Both the position numbers and the translations under genes were made by a program. Shown here one piece after another: positions 1 to 7,967 of a stretch of DNA of 64,000 nucleotides. The notes below the pieces were generated by a model. That model had not been told where the DNA came from. It searched no databases and saw only the letters and a list, made by a program, of their open reading frames with translations. The stretch is from an uncultured Faecalibaculum sp. (lineage in GTDB: Bacteria > Bacillota_I > Bacilli_A > Erysipelotrichales > Erysipelotrichaceae), in assembly GCF_910588395.1 (NCBI RefSeq), contig NZ_CAJUPA010000002.1, positions 42,801 through 106,800 of the forward strand. Reading direction: 5' to 3'. How positions within the stretch are numbered: position 1 is the stretch's first letter; every line of letters starts with the position of its first letter.

Positions 1-1
1 T

Positions 2-808
2 GTGAAAGCCGATACCGGCATGAACCGCATCGGCATCTCCTGGCAGCTGCAGAACAAGGACCTGGACGGGTTCTTCGAAGTCTACAGCATGAAAACCCTG
101 TCCAATGAAGGCATCTTCTCCCATTATCCCGTCAGCGACGACCTGAAGGAAGACGCCCGTCAGTTCACGGAAAAGCAGACCTGGCTGTTCCAGGAACTGC
201 TGTCCATGCTCCGGGAAAACGGCATTGATCCAGGTCTGGCCCACATTCAGAACAGCTACGGGATCCTGAACTACGGGGACATGGGATTTGACTACTGCCG
301 CCCGGGGCTGCTGTACATGGGCGTCACCAGCGACGACGCCATTCCCGTGGTGCATGAACTGGACTTCATTCCCGCGCTGTCCCTGCGCACCCGCGTCACC
401 ATGGTCAAGGACCTGAAACCCGGGCAGACTGTCTCCTACGGCCGTCACTACACCGCTGAAGAACCCGTGACGATCGCCTCCCTGGGCATCGGATACGGAG
501 ATGGCCTTCCCCGCCTGATCTCCAACAAAGGACTCACGGTGCTCATCAACGGACAGAAAGCCCGGCTGACAGGCAACATCTGCATGGATCAGTGCATGGC
601 GGATGTCACCGGTCTGGATGTTCATCCCGGGGATGTGGTCACGATCATCGGCCAGGACGGGGACCAGCGGGCCACCGTGGACGAAATCACCCGGCTGTCC
701 CAGTCCATCAACAACGAGACATTCTGCCGGATCACCGCCCGGGTCCCCCGGTATTTCACAGGCACCGGAGATGCTGCCGGCATGAGAAAGGGAAACCATG
801 GCAGCTAA
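2..808 (+). CDS. Alanine/serine racemase catalytic domain, VanT-like (5' end cut by window)
   Basis: A PLP-dependent fold-III racemase whose N-terminus lies before the window; the first visible residues (KADTGMNRIGI) match an internal stretch of alanine racemases. The catalytic-tyrosine motif GYGDG is visible with Tyr at nt 494-496, followed by the substrate-pocket motif ICMDQ. Near the C-terminus the family motif T-I-x-Y-E reads S-I-N-N-E: the residue before Glu (codon 713-715) is Asn instead of Tyr. In VanT serine racemases an Asn at this place widens the pocket for serine, so D-serine formation is possible (inference). The gene overlaps the next by 11 nt, and that partner resembles the VanT membrane domain. 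The alternative is an ordinary Alr making D-Ala for peptidoglycan. Confidence 0.85.
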   Translation: MKADTGMNRIGISWQLQNKDLDGFFEVYSMKTLSNEGIFSHYPVSDDLKEDARQFTEKQTWLFQELLSMLRENGIDPGLAHIQNSYGILNYGDMGFDYCRPGLLYMGVTSDDAIPVVHELDFIPALSLRTRVTMVKDLKPGQTVSYGRHYTAEEPVTIASLGIGYGDGLPRLISNKGLTVLINGQKARLTGNICMDQCMADVTGLDVHPGDVVTIIGQDGDQRATVDEITRLSQSINNETFCRITARVPRYFTGTGDAAGMRKGNHGS

Positions 809-1817
809 GCGTCAGTACGGCGCCATTGACATTGCGCGCTACATCTCTGCTCTGCTCGTGGTCGCCATCCACGTCTATCCCTTTGTGGACATGTCGCCGG
901 TCTTCAACGAATACTTCATTGCCCTGGTCTGCCGTCTGGCTGTTCCGTTCTTCTTTGTTGTCTCCGGGTACTTCTTCTTCCGGAAAATCCGCCGGGGCAG
1001 CATGGAAGAGAATCAGGAAAAGCTGAAAGCCTACCTGTGGCGCATTGGCAAGATCTACCTGATATGGACCGTGATCTATCTGCCCTACACCATCTGGAAC
1101 TACGCCGCCGCCGGTTTCTCCTGGCAGTCGGTGCTGTCCTGGATTCGGGACTTTTTCCTCAACGGTTCCTATTACCACCTCTGGTTTCTGCCCGCCATGA
1201 TGCTGGGCATGGTCATTGTGTGGCTGCTGTATGAGAAAAAGGGGATGATGTTCACCCTCAAAGTCTCCCTGGGGCTGTATTTCATCGGGTATCTCATCAA
1301 CATCTACGCTCCTTACTGGGAAACGCTGCCCTATATCTCGATCCTGTACGGATTCTTTCAGAAGACCCTGGTCACCGCCCGGGACGGATTCTTCTTCGCC
1401 CCCATGTTCCTCTCCCTGGGCCTGCTGCTGGCCAAAACCAGACGCGTCAGAGCCCGGGCCGCCGGAACAGCCTTCGGCATTTCCATGCTGCTGCTCGTGG
1501 GAGAAGTGACGATCTACGGCAAACTGGGAATCCTCCAGGATCTCTCCTGCATGTTTCTCATGCTCATCCCCGCGGTGTTTTTCCTCGTGGACTGGCTGCT
1601 GGGGCTGCGGCTGCCCCCCAATCCGGCCTACCGCACCCTGCGCCGAGACAGTTTGCTGATTTACACCAGTCACATTCTCTTCGCCAGGATCCTGCTCATG
1701 ATCCTGCCCGGCGCTCATCTGGCGGTGTATTTTCTGACTCTGGCCTGCGCCCAGGGATTCGCCTTCCTGGTGACCTCCAACATGAAACGCTGGCCGGTTC
1801 TGAAGAATCTCGTCTGA
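798..1817 (+). CDS. Acyltransferase-3 family membrane protein, VanT N-domain-like
   Basis: A 339-residue polytopic membrane protein with about ten hydrophobic segments. The N-terminal region (IDIARYISALLVVAIHVYPF, then RLAVPFFFVVSGYFFF) is the usual start of the acyltransferase-3 superfamily, with the conserved His in AIH. In vancomycin-resistance VanT this kind of domain is fused in front of the racemase and is thought to handle serine. Here it is a separate gene downstream of the racemase. The start ATG overlaps the racemase end and follows GAGAAAGGG, so the pair is translationally coupled. Function could be amino-acid uptake or O-acylation of an envelope sugar; the sequence does not decide. 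Confidence 0.8.
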   Translation: MAAKRQYGAIDIARYISALLVVAIHVYPFVDMSPVFNEYFIALVCRLAVPFFFVVSGYFFFRKIRRGSMEENQEKLKAYLWRIGKIYLIWTVIYLPYTIWNYAAAGFSWQSVLSWIRDFFLNGSYYHLWFLPAMMLGMVIVWLLYEKKGMMFTLKVSLGLYFIGYLINIYAPYWETLPYISILYGFFQKTLVTARDGFFFAPMFLSLGLLLAKTRRVRARAAGTAFGISMLLLVGEVTIYGKLGILQDLSCMFLMLIPAVFFLVDWLLGLRLPPNPAYRTLRRDSLLIYTSHILFARILLMILPGAHLAVYFLTLACAQGFAFLVTSNMKRWPVLKNLV

Positions 1818-1822
1818 CACCC

Positions 1823-1854
1823 ACCCCGGAGCCTGCACTGGTCCCGGGGTTTTT
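1823..1854 (+). terminator. Rho-independent terminator after the racemase/acyltransferase pair
   Basis: Stem ACCCCGG (1823-1829) with CCGGGGT (1844-1850) followed by a T-run, 6 nt after the stop codon. Confidence 0.7.
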
Positions 1855-1860
1855 CCTGTA

Positions 1861-1890
1861 TGCCGATGCGGCCTGCGGCCTGAGACAGGG
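1861..1890 (-). repeat. Short palindromic intergenic repeat, copy a (inverted)
   Basis: Read on the minus strand this carries CCTGTCTCAGG followed by GCCGCATCGGCA. It is the same core as copies at 47655-47717, 54787-54849 and 58964-58995. It lies between a terminator and the next promoter and is not part of a gene. Confidence 0.5.
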
Positions 1891-1938
1891 CCGGATCCTG
1901 CGGAAAACAGCCCATTGGTGGTGATTTTGTGCGATTTG

Positions 1939-1968
1939 TTTGGGAGAGGGCGGGCAACACCGTACACT
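1939..1968 (+). promoter_or_regulatory. Sigma-A-like promoter of the COG2509 flavoprotein gene
   Basis: TTTGGG (1939-1944), 18-nt spacer, TACACT (1963-1968). The ribosome binding site AGGAGAAAGAGAGG follows before the ATG at 2001. TACACT recurs as the -10 of several other genes here. Confidence 0.45.
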
Positions 1969-2000
1969 GATGAAGTAGCAGGAGAAAGAGAGGCAGGATC

Positions 2001-3608
2001 ATGCTGAGAATATCCCAGGTGAAGACCAGAGACACCGACAGACGGTCCATTGAACATGCCCTGATGAAAAAGCTGGGGCTGAAAAACGGCGACTTGAAAG
2101 ACTGGAAGATCTACCGCCGGTCTGTGGATGCCCGGCATCACGACGTGACGTTTTCCTGGATCATCGACGCCGATATCCGCGGTGAGAACCGGTATCTGAC
2201 CAGAAAAGATGTCAGACAGACGCCCCAGGCGCCGGCTCCTTTCGTTCCGAAAGGCGTGATTCCGCTGACAGTTCCTCCGGTGGTGGCAGGCTTCGGGCCC
2301 GCGGGGATGTTTGCGGCACTGGATCTGGCAGAACATGGCTACCGCCCCATCGTGCTGGAACGGGGCCGGAAAATCGAAGACCGGCGGAAAGACGCGGACC
2401 ATCTCTGGAAAACCGGCGAACTGGATCCGGAATCCAATGTACAGTTCGGAGAAGGGGGAGCCGGTGCCTTCTCGGATGGCAAACTCACCACCCGCAGCCG
2501 CGACCCGCTGGTGGATGAAATGCTGGAGAAACTCCATGCCCATGGGGCGGATGCGGATATTCTCGTGGATGCCTATCCCCACATCGGCACAGATGCCTTT
2601 GAGAGCATTATCCGGAGCATCCGGAACCGGATCCTGGAGCTGGGCGGCCAGATCCGGTTTGAGTCCCGGCTGGAGCAGGTGAAGATCGAAGATGACCGGC
2701 TGCAGGCCATTGAAGTCAACGGACGGTGGGAGCCCTGTCAGGCGCTGATTCTTGCCCTGGGGCATTCAGCCAGCGACACCCTGCGCCGGCTGCATGACAA
2801 TGGCGTGGCCATGGAAAGCAAGCCGTTTCAGGTGGGGGTCCGCATCGAGCATCCGCAGACGTTCATCAATGACGCCATGCTGCATGATTTCAGCCAGGAC
2901 CCGCGGCTGATTCCCGCCCGGTACACCCTGACGGCCATGTCGGACAACGGCAAGGGGATCTATACGTTCTGCATGTGCCCCGGGGGCTATGTCATTGCCT
3001 CCAGCGCCCAGCCCGGACAGCTGGTGGTCAACGGAATGTCCTACGCGGACCGGGCGGGAAAAAACGCCAACAGCGCGCTGCTGGTGCAGGTGAATGAAGA
3101 GGACTACGGTCCGGCGCTGTTTGCGGGCCTGGAGTATCAGGAAGCCATCGAACGCAAAGCCTTTGAACTGTCCCGGGATTACCGGGCGCCGGTGCAGAAA
3201 GCGGCGGACTATCTCACGGGCACCGTCAGCGACACGCTGTCCACAGCCCCGACCTATGAGCCGGGGACAATCATGGCGGATCTCAACGGACTGTTCTCGG
3301 ACAAAGTGAATCACGCGCTGCATCAGGGCCTGGAGGATTTTGAGCGGAAGGTACCGGGGTTTCTGGAAGGGACCATGACCGGTGTGGAAACCAGGGCTTC
3401 CAGCGCGCTGCGCATTCCCCGGGACCGGGACACCCGGATGGCGGATGACGGAATCTATCCCGCGGGGGAAGGCAGCGGGTATGCCGGCGGCATCATGACC
3501 AGCGCCATCGACGGGATCAAAAGCGCCCGGGCGCTGATGGACCGGTATGCCCCCGCTGCACAGATCCAGGCCGGATCCGGTCCCTTTCTGACAGATTCAG
3601 ACAATTGA
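2001..3608 (+). CDS. FAD-dependent dehydrogenase, COG2509 family
   Basis: A 535-residue predicted cytosolic flavoprotein. The N-terminal ~90 residues form the small lead domain typical of this family (MLRISQVKTRDTD, then a KKLGL segment). The dinucleotide-binding loop GFGPAGMFAALDLAEHG follows at about residue 97, ending with Glu in VLERG. The motif FGEGGAGAFSDGKL and the C-terminal FAD-contacting stretch PAGEGSGYAGGIMTSAIDG are conserved in COG2509 proteins. The family is widespread in Firmicutes, but its substrate is not established. It is monocistronic, with its own promoter upstream and a TATAAT-bearing gap downstream. Start ATG follows a purine-rich AGAGAGGCAGG site. Confidence 0.9.
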   Translation: MLRISQVKTRDTDRRSIEHALMKKLGLKNGDLKDWKIYRRSVDARHHDVTFSWIIDADIRGENRYLTRKDVRQTPQAPAPFVPKGVIPLTVPPVVAGFGPAGMFAALDLAEHGYRPIVLERGRKIEDRRKDADHLWKTGELDPESNVQFGEGGAGAFSDGKLTTRSRDPLVDEMLEKLHAHGADADILVDAYPHIGTDAFESIIRSIRNRILELGGQIRFESRLEQVKIEDDRLQAIEVNGRWEPCQALILALGHSASDTLRRLHDNGVAMESKPFQVGVRIEHPQTFINDAMLHDFSQDPRLIPARYTLTAMSDNGKGIYTFCMCPGGYVIASSAQPGQLVVNGMSYADRAGKNANSALLVQVNEEDYGPALFAGLEYQEAIERKAFELSRDYRAPVQKAADYLTGTVSDTLSTAPTYEPGTIMADLNGLFSDKVNHALHQGLEDFERKVPGFLEGTMTGVETRASSALRIPRDRDTRMADDGIYPAGEGSGYAGGIMTSAIDGIKSARALMDRYAPAAQIQAGSGPFLTDSDN

Positions 3609-3653
3609 CTGACCAACCGGGTCAATGCAATTCCGTTCATGGTTCAGATATCC

Positions 3654-3691
3654 TATAATGAGTGAAAGAAATTGAAAACGAAAGAAAGGAG
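3654..3691 (+). promoter_or_regulatory. -10 element and ribosome binding site of the 59-residue gene
   Basis: A consensus TATAAT at 3654-3659 (the -35 is weak) is followed by AAAGGAG at 3685-3691, nine nt before the ATG at 3700. This supports the small downstream reading frame as a real gene. Confidence 0.5.
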
Positions 3692-3699
3692 CCTGAAAC

Positions 3700-3879
3700 A
3701 TGAACATCAGCGAAATCATGGCAGAGACGGGTTCAATCATCGTCGGTCGTGATGCGCATTCGAGAATCATCGTCCGTTCCAAGCAGGACGGAAGCATCTG
3801 CTGGTACAACAGCCTTGAGCTGGCAGCCAACCGGGATGCGAGAATCCGGGACCTGCACCTGGACGCAGCAGTTCGATAG
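3700..3879 (+). CDS. Small hypothetical protein, 59 residues
   Basis: A short reading frame beginning MNISEIMAETGSIIVGRD and ending LHLDAAVR. It has a near-perfect AAAGGAG site, a TATAAT promoter element upstream and a perfect 10-bp terminator 41 nt after the stop, so it forms a complete transcription unit. It has no membrane segment or cysteine motif and is mixed-charge, with one Trp-Tyr pair (ICWYNS). I do not recognise a family. The strong expression signals argue that it is translated; its function is unknown. Confidence 0.6.
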   Translation: MNISEIMAETGSIIVGRDAHSRIIVRSKQDGSICWYNSLELAANRDARIRDLHLDAAVR

Positions 3880-3920
3880 AAACAGCATCACAGCCGGATC
3901 ATCCGGTCTCAGATACAGAA

Positions 3921-3960
3921 ACGCGAAGCCGACAGATACTGGCTTCGCGTTTTGTCTTTT
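3921..3960 (+). terminator. Strong Rho-independent terminator
   Basis: Perfect 10-bp stem ACGCGAAGCC (3921-3930) / GGCTTCGCGT (3941-3950), 10-nt loop, followed by TTTGTCTTTT. Confidence 0.85.
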
Positions 3961-4038
3961 CGCTGCAGGTCCGGGTTCCATCTTCAGAAGCCGGGCAACT
4001 CAGGGTCAAATCCGGTCGCAAGCTTCTACACTGGTACC

Positions 4039-5502
4039 ATGAAACACATGAAACTTCCTGATTTCGATACTGTGCCTGCCGCGTTTGACTGGGTGGTGCG
4101 GCAGTATGGTCACCGGACAGCGGTTCTGGATGATGCCACCGCCTGGACCTATGAGCAGCTGGATGCCCTGTCGGACTCCCTGGCTGCCATGCTGCCGGAG
4201 GAGTCCTGCATCGGCGTGATACTGGATCATGGCCTGGTGATGATCGCCGCCATTCTGGCGGTGCTGAAAGCCGGAAAAGCCTATGTGCCGCTGGAGCCGG
4301 ATTTTCCGCCGGAGCGCATCCGGCAGATTCTGACAGAAGCCGGGGTTCACACGGTGATCACGCAGCCGGATCATGTATCTGTGGTGCCGGAAGGAACTGT
4401 CGCCCTGTGTCCGTCACTGCCTCTGGAACCGGTGGCGTTTGAGCCGCCTGCCATCAGCGGGGAGGATCCTGCCTATATTCTGTATACTTCCGGGAGCACA
4501 GGCCGCCCCAAGGGAGTCTGTGTCAGGCAGCGCAATCTGATGCATTATGTCCGGGCGTTTCACCGGGAATTTCACAATGGCCCGGACGATGTCATGCTGC
4601 AGGGGTCTGTGTGCACGTTTGATATCTTTGTGGAGGAAGTGTTCACGACGCTGCTTGCCGGGGCGACGCTGGCAATTCCCGCCACCGGTGATTTTCATGA
4701 ACGGATGCAGTACTGTCAGGATCATCAGGTGACGCTTGTGTCGGGTTTTCCCTGGCTGGCAGCGCAGATGAACCGGGAGCGGATCCTGCCGGAGTCATTG
4801 CGGCTGCTGATCTGCGGCGGGGATACACTGCATCAGGATCAGATTGACTGGATCAGGGAACAGATTCCGGTATACAACACCTACGGTCCTTCAGAGACTA
4901 CGGTGTGCGCCAGCTACTACAGCACCTGGAAGCAGAAACCGCTGGGGGACGGAACCTATCCCATTGGTCATCCGGTGGCCGGGGCGGCGCTGGAGATCCT
5001 GGATGAACAGGGCAATGTGGTGGCACCGGGTCAGACCGGCGAAATCTGTGTGTATGGAAATGGTGTGTCCGCGGGGTACATCGGGGATCACGAAGCGGAG
5101 AACCGGATGTTCGATCATGACATGTATCATACCGGGGATCTGGGGTATCAGCTGCCGGACGGGAATTATGTCTTTGCCGGGCGGCTGGACCACCAGGTGA
5201 TGATCTACGGAAAGCGGGTGGAGCCGGAGGAAGTGGAACGGGTCATGGAGCGCTGTCCCGGTGTCCGGGAGGCTGTGGTGACCACCTGGATGGATGACGC
5301 CGGCAGCAGTCATCTTCACGGATGGATTCAGCCGGAGCCGGATGCGGAGCCGCAGCTTCGGGAGACGCTGAGCGCGTTCATGGAGCGGTATCTGACCGGG
5401 TATATGATCCCGGAAACCGTGACAGTGGTATCCTCGTTTCCCAGGACGGCCAATGGAAAAGTGGACAGCCGGGCGCTGAAAGCCGGGGGCAGGGACGCAT
5501 GA
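4039..5502 (+). CDS. Stand-alone amino-acid adenylation enzyme (NRPS A-domain / DltA-like)
   Basis: An ANL-superfamily adenylating enzyme of 487 residues. Core motifs appear in order: LKAGKAYVPLEPDFP (A2), YTSGSTGRPKGV (A3), FDIFVEEV (A4), NTYGPSETTV (A5), GQTGEICVYG (A6), YHTGDLG (A7), GRLDHQVMIYGKRVEPEEVE (A8) and the catalytic Lys in RTANGKVDSR (A10). Asp in A4, which binds the substrate amino group, is kept, so an amino acid is the likely substrate. No carrier-protein or condensation domain is attached. The gene heads a coupled cluster with GNAT, esterase and patatin. ATG 4039 is chosen because in-frame upstream codons lie inside a terminator; TACACT (4027-4032) ends 6 nt before it and there is no ribosome binding site, so the mRNA may be leaderless. 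Confidence 0.85.
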   Translation: MKHMKLPDFDTVPAAFDWVVRQYGHRTAVLDDATAWTYEQLDALSDSLAAMLPEESCIGVILDHGLVMIAAILAVLKAGKAYVPLEPDFPPERIRQILTEAGVHTVITQPDHVSVVPEGTVALCPSLPLEPVAFEPPAISGEDPAYILYTSGSTGRPKGVCVRQRNLMHYVRAFHREFHNGPDDVMLQGSVCTFDIFVEEVFTTLLAGATLAIPATGDFHERMQYCQDHQVTLVSGFPWLAAQMNRERILPESLRLLICGGDTLHQDQIDWIREQIPVYNTYGPSETTVCASYYSTWKQKPLGDGTYPIGHPVAGAALEILDEQGNVVAPGQTGEICVYGNGVSAGYIGDHEAENRMFDHDMYHTGDLGYQLPDGNYVFAGRLDHQVMIYGKRVEPEEVERVMERCPGVREAVVTTWMDDAGSSHLHGWIQPEPDAEPQLRETLSAFMERYLTGYMIPETVTVVSSFPRTANGKVDSRALKAGGRDA

Positions 5503-6023
5503 TCCGGGAAGCCGGGAGCCGGGATCTGGAGATCCTGCTGGACTGGCGGATGGAGACGCTGGAGCACGTGTTTGCAGGATGCTCTCTGGAGGGACTGCGC
5601 AGCGCCAACCGCCGGTATTATCAGGGACAGCTGGGAACCGGTCATATTGCGTGTTTTGCCCTGGACCGGCAGCTGCTGGAGCCTGTGTCCTCCAGGGAAC
5701 CGGCTGGCAGCTGGCACCAGGCCATTGTGGGCTGCGGGGGATTGTGTCTGCAGCAGGAGATGCCCAGCCCGGACAATCCCTCCGGACGCTGCGGATATCT
5801 GATGAACATTTATGTGAGAGAACCCTGGCGGAAACAGGGGTACGGTTATGAAATCGTGCAGTGGCTGATGGACCAGGCCTGGCAGCATCAGGCGGGAAAA
5901 ATCTGGCTGGAGGCCAGCGACGCGGGCAGGCCGCTGTATGCAGACATGGGATTTGCGGACATGGAAGACATCATGGTCATTGAACCGGCACGCTGGGAAG
6001 AGACAAAGGAAATGGGGGAATGA
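5499..6023 (+). CDS. GNAT-family N-acetyltransferase
   Basis: A 174-residue acetyltransferase of the GNAT fold. The acyl-CoA loop region reads YLMNIYVREPWRKQGYGYEI, matching the R/Q-x-x-G-x-G/A pattern; the C-terminal YADMGFADMEDIM matches the usual LYxKxGF motif with Asp for Lys. The start ATG at 5499 overlaps the stop of the adenylation gene (ATGA), so translation is coupled. The acceptor is unknown. In this cluster it might modify the amino acid activated by the adenylation enzyme, which is an inference from position only. Confidence 0.8.
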   Translation: MIREAGSRDLEILLDWRMETLEHVFAGCSLEGLRSANRRYYQGQLGTGHIACFALDRQLLEPVSSREPAGSWHQAIVGCGGLCLQQEMPSPDNPSGRCGYLMNIYVREPWRKQGYGYEIVQWLMDQAWQHQAGKIWLEASDAGRPLYADMGFADMEDIMVIEPARWEETKEMGE

Positions 6024-6026
6024 AAC

Positions 6027-6692
6027 ATGATGGAAACAGTGAAGAGTTTTGACGGAAGGCGGTTTCTGCTGCGGCAGCAGGAACAGAAGGAGAATCTGCC
6101 GCTGGTGATCTGCATCTTCCATGCCCAGGCCACAGATGCGATCCTGGAAGCAGTGGACCGGCCGCTGAACATACTCATGCCCCTGGACCTGCAATGGGAT
6201 GAGGATCTGTCCCCCTGGCCGCAGGATCCGGTGGTGATGGCCGATGACCACTTCACCGGACAGGCGCCGGCTTTTGCCCGGACCGTGGCAGCTGCCGCTG
6301 ACTGGGCCCGGGAGGTCACAGGCAGCACCTGCAGCATTCTGGCGGGGTATTCCATGGGCGGGCTCTTTGCGCTGTTCGCTCCCACAACCGCCGGCAGCTA
6401 TGACGCGCTGGTCTGCGCTTCGGGCTCGGTGTGGTTTCCGGGGTTCACGGATTATATGAGAGATCACGCTTTCCTGCACCGTCCCCGGGCGATCTGGCTG
6501 TCCCTGGGTGACCGGGAAACGAAAGTGAAGAATCCGGTGCTGCAGACCACCTGGTCCTGCATGGAGGAACTGAAGGCCGTCTTCACGCAGGAAGACATCT
6601 GCTGCTGCCTTCAGCAGGAGAAAGGAAATCATTTTCAGGACGCAGCCGGCAGAGTGGCCAGGGGCATACTCTGGAGTCTGGAGCAGCTTTGA
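6027..6692 (+). CDS. Alpha/beta-hydrolase, esterase family
   Basis: A 221-residue alpha/beta-hydrolase. The nucleophile elbow is GYSMGG (Ser in SILAGYSMGGLFAL), the acid is probably Asp in SLGDRE and the catalytic His lies in KGNHFQD, all in the expected order. There is no signal peptide, so it should act in the cytosol. It starts 4 nt after the GNAT gene behind GGAAATGGGGGAA and overlaps the patatin gene by 4 nt. It resembles the putative-esterase/enterobactin-esterase-like group, but the substrate cannot be read from sequence. Confidence 0.75.
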   Translation: MMETVKSFDGRRFLLRQQEQKENLPLVICIFHAQATDAILEAVDRPLNILMPLDLQWDEDLSPWPQDPVVMADDHFTGQAPAFARTVAAAADWAREVTGSTCSILAGYSMGGLFALFAPTTAGSYDALVCASGSVWFPGFTDYMRDHAFLHRPRAIWLSLGDRETKVKNPVLQTTWSCMEELKAVFTQEDICCCLQQEKGNHFQDAAGRVARGILWSLEQL

Positions 6693-7558
6693 AGACCGCC
6701 ATTATTGATGTTGGCGGCGGCATGCAGGCGGCTTTTGCCGCCGGGGTACTGTCCGGTCTGGAGAAAGACCATATTTCCTTCGATCTCTGTTACGGTGTTT
6801 CGGCGGGTGCAGCGAATCTGGTGAACTACCTGGCCAGGGACATGGAAGCTTCCCGGGCGTTTTATATGGATCCGGATGCCAGGAAGAAGGTATTTTCCTT
6901 CAGCAATTATCTGACCAAAGGCTCGTATGTGGATCTGGACCGGGTCTACGACGATCCGGAAAAACTGGCCAGAGCCCTGGCTTCCCGCAGCGAGCTCACG
7001 GTTGTAGCCACCAATGCCATGACGGGGGCGCCGGCGTACTTTGCGAAACGGATGCTGGAAAAACACGGGATGGAAATCCTGAAGGCTTCCAGCAGTCTGC
7101 CGCCGGCATGTCCGCCGTATCTGGTGGGCAACATTCCGTATCTGGATGGGGGAATTGCGGATCTGGTCCCGGTACGCCGGGCTTTGGAGCAGGGGGCGGA
7201 GAAAATCGTCCTGCTGTCGACGTATCCCATGGAAGAGGAAGCCAATCTGGAGAAATTTCACAATGCAGCCCTTCTGTTTGACTGGAAGTATCCCGGTGCA
7301 GCCAAAGCGCTGCGGGAAAATGTGATCCGTTACAACGAATCAGTCCGACTGGTCAAGGAGCTGCAGGCCCAGGGGAAACTTCTGTCCATCTACGCCGATG
7401 ATGTTCATGGGGTACAGGCTCTGAGCCGTGGTGTGGAAGGGATTCCCGAGTTATGGGAGCAGGGAGAGGCAAAAGCCCGGCTGGTGAAGGATTTTCTTGG
7501 TGCGGATCTTGGCTGGACATGGTGGAAGCGTCTGACTCATAAAGCCTCCGATGCATAG
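6689..7558 (+). CDS. Patatin-like phospholipase
   Basis: A 289-residue patatin-family acyl hydrolase. The oxyanion loop DVGGGMQAAF, the nucleophile motif GVSAG and the second catalytic residue in YLDGGIADLVP (Asp-Gly-Gly/Ala) are all present, giving the Ser-Asp dyad. It resembles the cytosolic YjjU-like branch. It starts with TTG at 6689, overlapping the esterase stop, and is the last gene of the four-gene unit. It probably hydrolyses lipid ester bonds; whether it acts on a product of the upstream genes is unknown. Confidence 0.85.
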   Translation: MKTAIIDVGGGMQAAFAAGVLSGLEKDHISFDLCYGVSAGAANLVNYLARDMEASRAFYMDPDARKKVFSFSNYLTKGSYVDLDRVYDDPEKLARALASRSELTVVATNAMTGAPAYFAKRMLEKHGMEILKASSSLPPACPPYLVGNIPYLDGGIADLVPVRRALEQGAEKIVLLSTYPMEEEANLEKFHNAALLFDWKYPGAAKALRENVIRYNESVRLVKELQAQGKLLSIYADDVHGVQALSRGVEGIPELWEQGEAKARLVKDFLGADLGWTWWKRLTHKASDA

Positions 7559-7599
7559 GAAAGCCGGCAGGCAGAGACAATAAGGGCAGCAGCTGCTGT

Positions 7600-7633
7600 C
7601 AAAAAGGCCTGCACCCGAAACGAGGTGCAGGCC
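7600..7633 (-). terminator. Terminator of the short Rpn C-terminal gene
   Basis: Perfect 10-bp stem GGCCTGCACC (7606-7615) / GGTGCAGGCC (7624-7633); on the minus strand it is followed by TTTTT. Confidence 0.8.
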
Positions 7634-7640
7634 ATAATTG

Positions 7641-7826
7641 TTATCGGGCGGCAGGATCGGGTTTTCCGTTCTCCAGCTGAGCCGTCACCTTCTCAAAGGC
7701 ATTCGGATCTACTGAGCGCAGCAGGTTGAGAATCTCACGCTGCCCTTCGGAACGTCCTTCAGCACGTCCTTCAGCTTTGCCGACATCTTTGCCATCCGCA
7801 AAGAAAATGTTGTTTTCCTTTTGCAT
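7641..7826 (-). CDS. Stand-alone C-terminal Rpn fragment (candidate antitoxin)
   Basis: A 61-residue reading frame starting MQKENNIFFADGKDVG, with the repeat GKAEGRAEGRSEGQ in the middle and ending KPDPAAR. Nucleotides 7672-7851 are identical to 7999-8178 inside the neighbouring Rpn gene. The shared block begins just upstream of the GAGAGGA ribosome binding site of this ATG and stops near the end of the protein, so it copies exactly the part that the large gene could make from its internal start (also 61 residues). It has its own terminator, and a stem-loop lies upstream. A longer in-frame start at 7919 exists but would add unrelated residues. By analogy with RpnS proteins it may inhibit the full-length nuclease (inference). 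Confidence 0.6.
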   Translation of the reverse strand: MQKENNIFFADGKDVGKAEGRAEGRSEGQREILNLLRSVDPNAFEKVTAQLENGKPDPAAR

Positions 7827-7851
7827 CGTATCAATATCCTCTCTTTCCGCC
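7672..7851. repeat. 180-bp perfect direct repeat, copy 1
   Basis: Base-for-base identical, as far as I can read, to 7999-8178. Both ends are abrupt: one just inside the final codons, the other just 5' of the internal ribosome binding site. Confidence 0.9.
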
Positions 7852-7930
7852 TGCCCATTGCATCGGGTTGCCTCAGGCAATCCAATGCAAAAGGCAGGCT
7901 GCAGGCACAGAGGCTTCATCTGAAAGCCAG

Positions 7931-7960
7931 AAAGCCTGCATCGAAACAGACGATGCAGGC
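7931..7960 (-). terminator. Terminator of the full-length Rpn gene
   Basis: Perfect 10-bp stem GCCTGCATCG (7934-7943) / CGATGCAGGC (7951-7960), followed on the minus strand by TTTCT. It separates the full-length gene from the duplicated 3' segment. Confidence 0.75.
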
Positions 7961-7967
7961 AATAAAG

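Noticed and set aside
756..2765. Long open frame on the minus strand across the acyltransferase and flavoprotein genes
   Set aside because: It is antisense to two genes with clear family motifs and its protein has no motif; GC-rich codon bias on the plus strand creates it.
7641..7919. Full 92-residue form of the downstream Rpn fragment
   Set aside because: The first 31 residues come from unrelated spacer with a hairpin; the internal ATG at 7826 has the ribosome binding site and matches the duplicated part.
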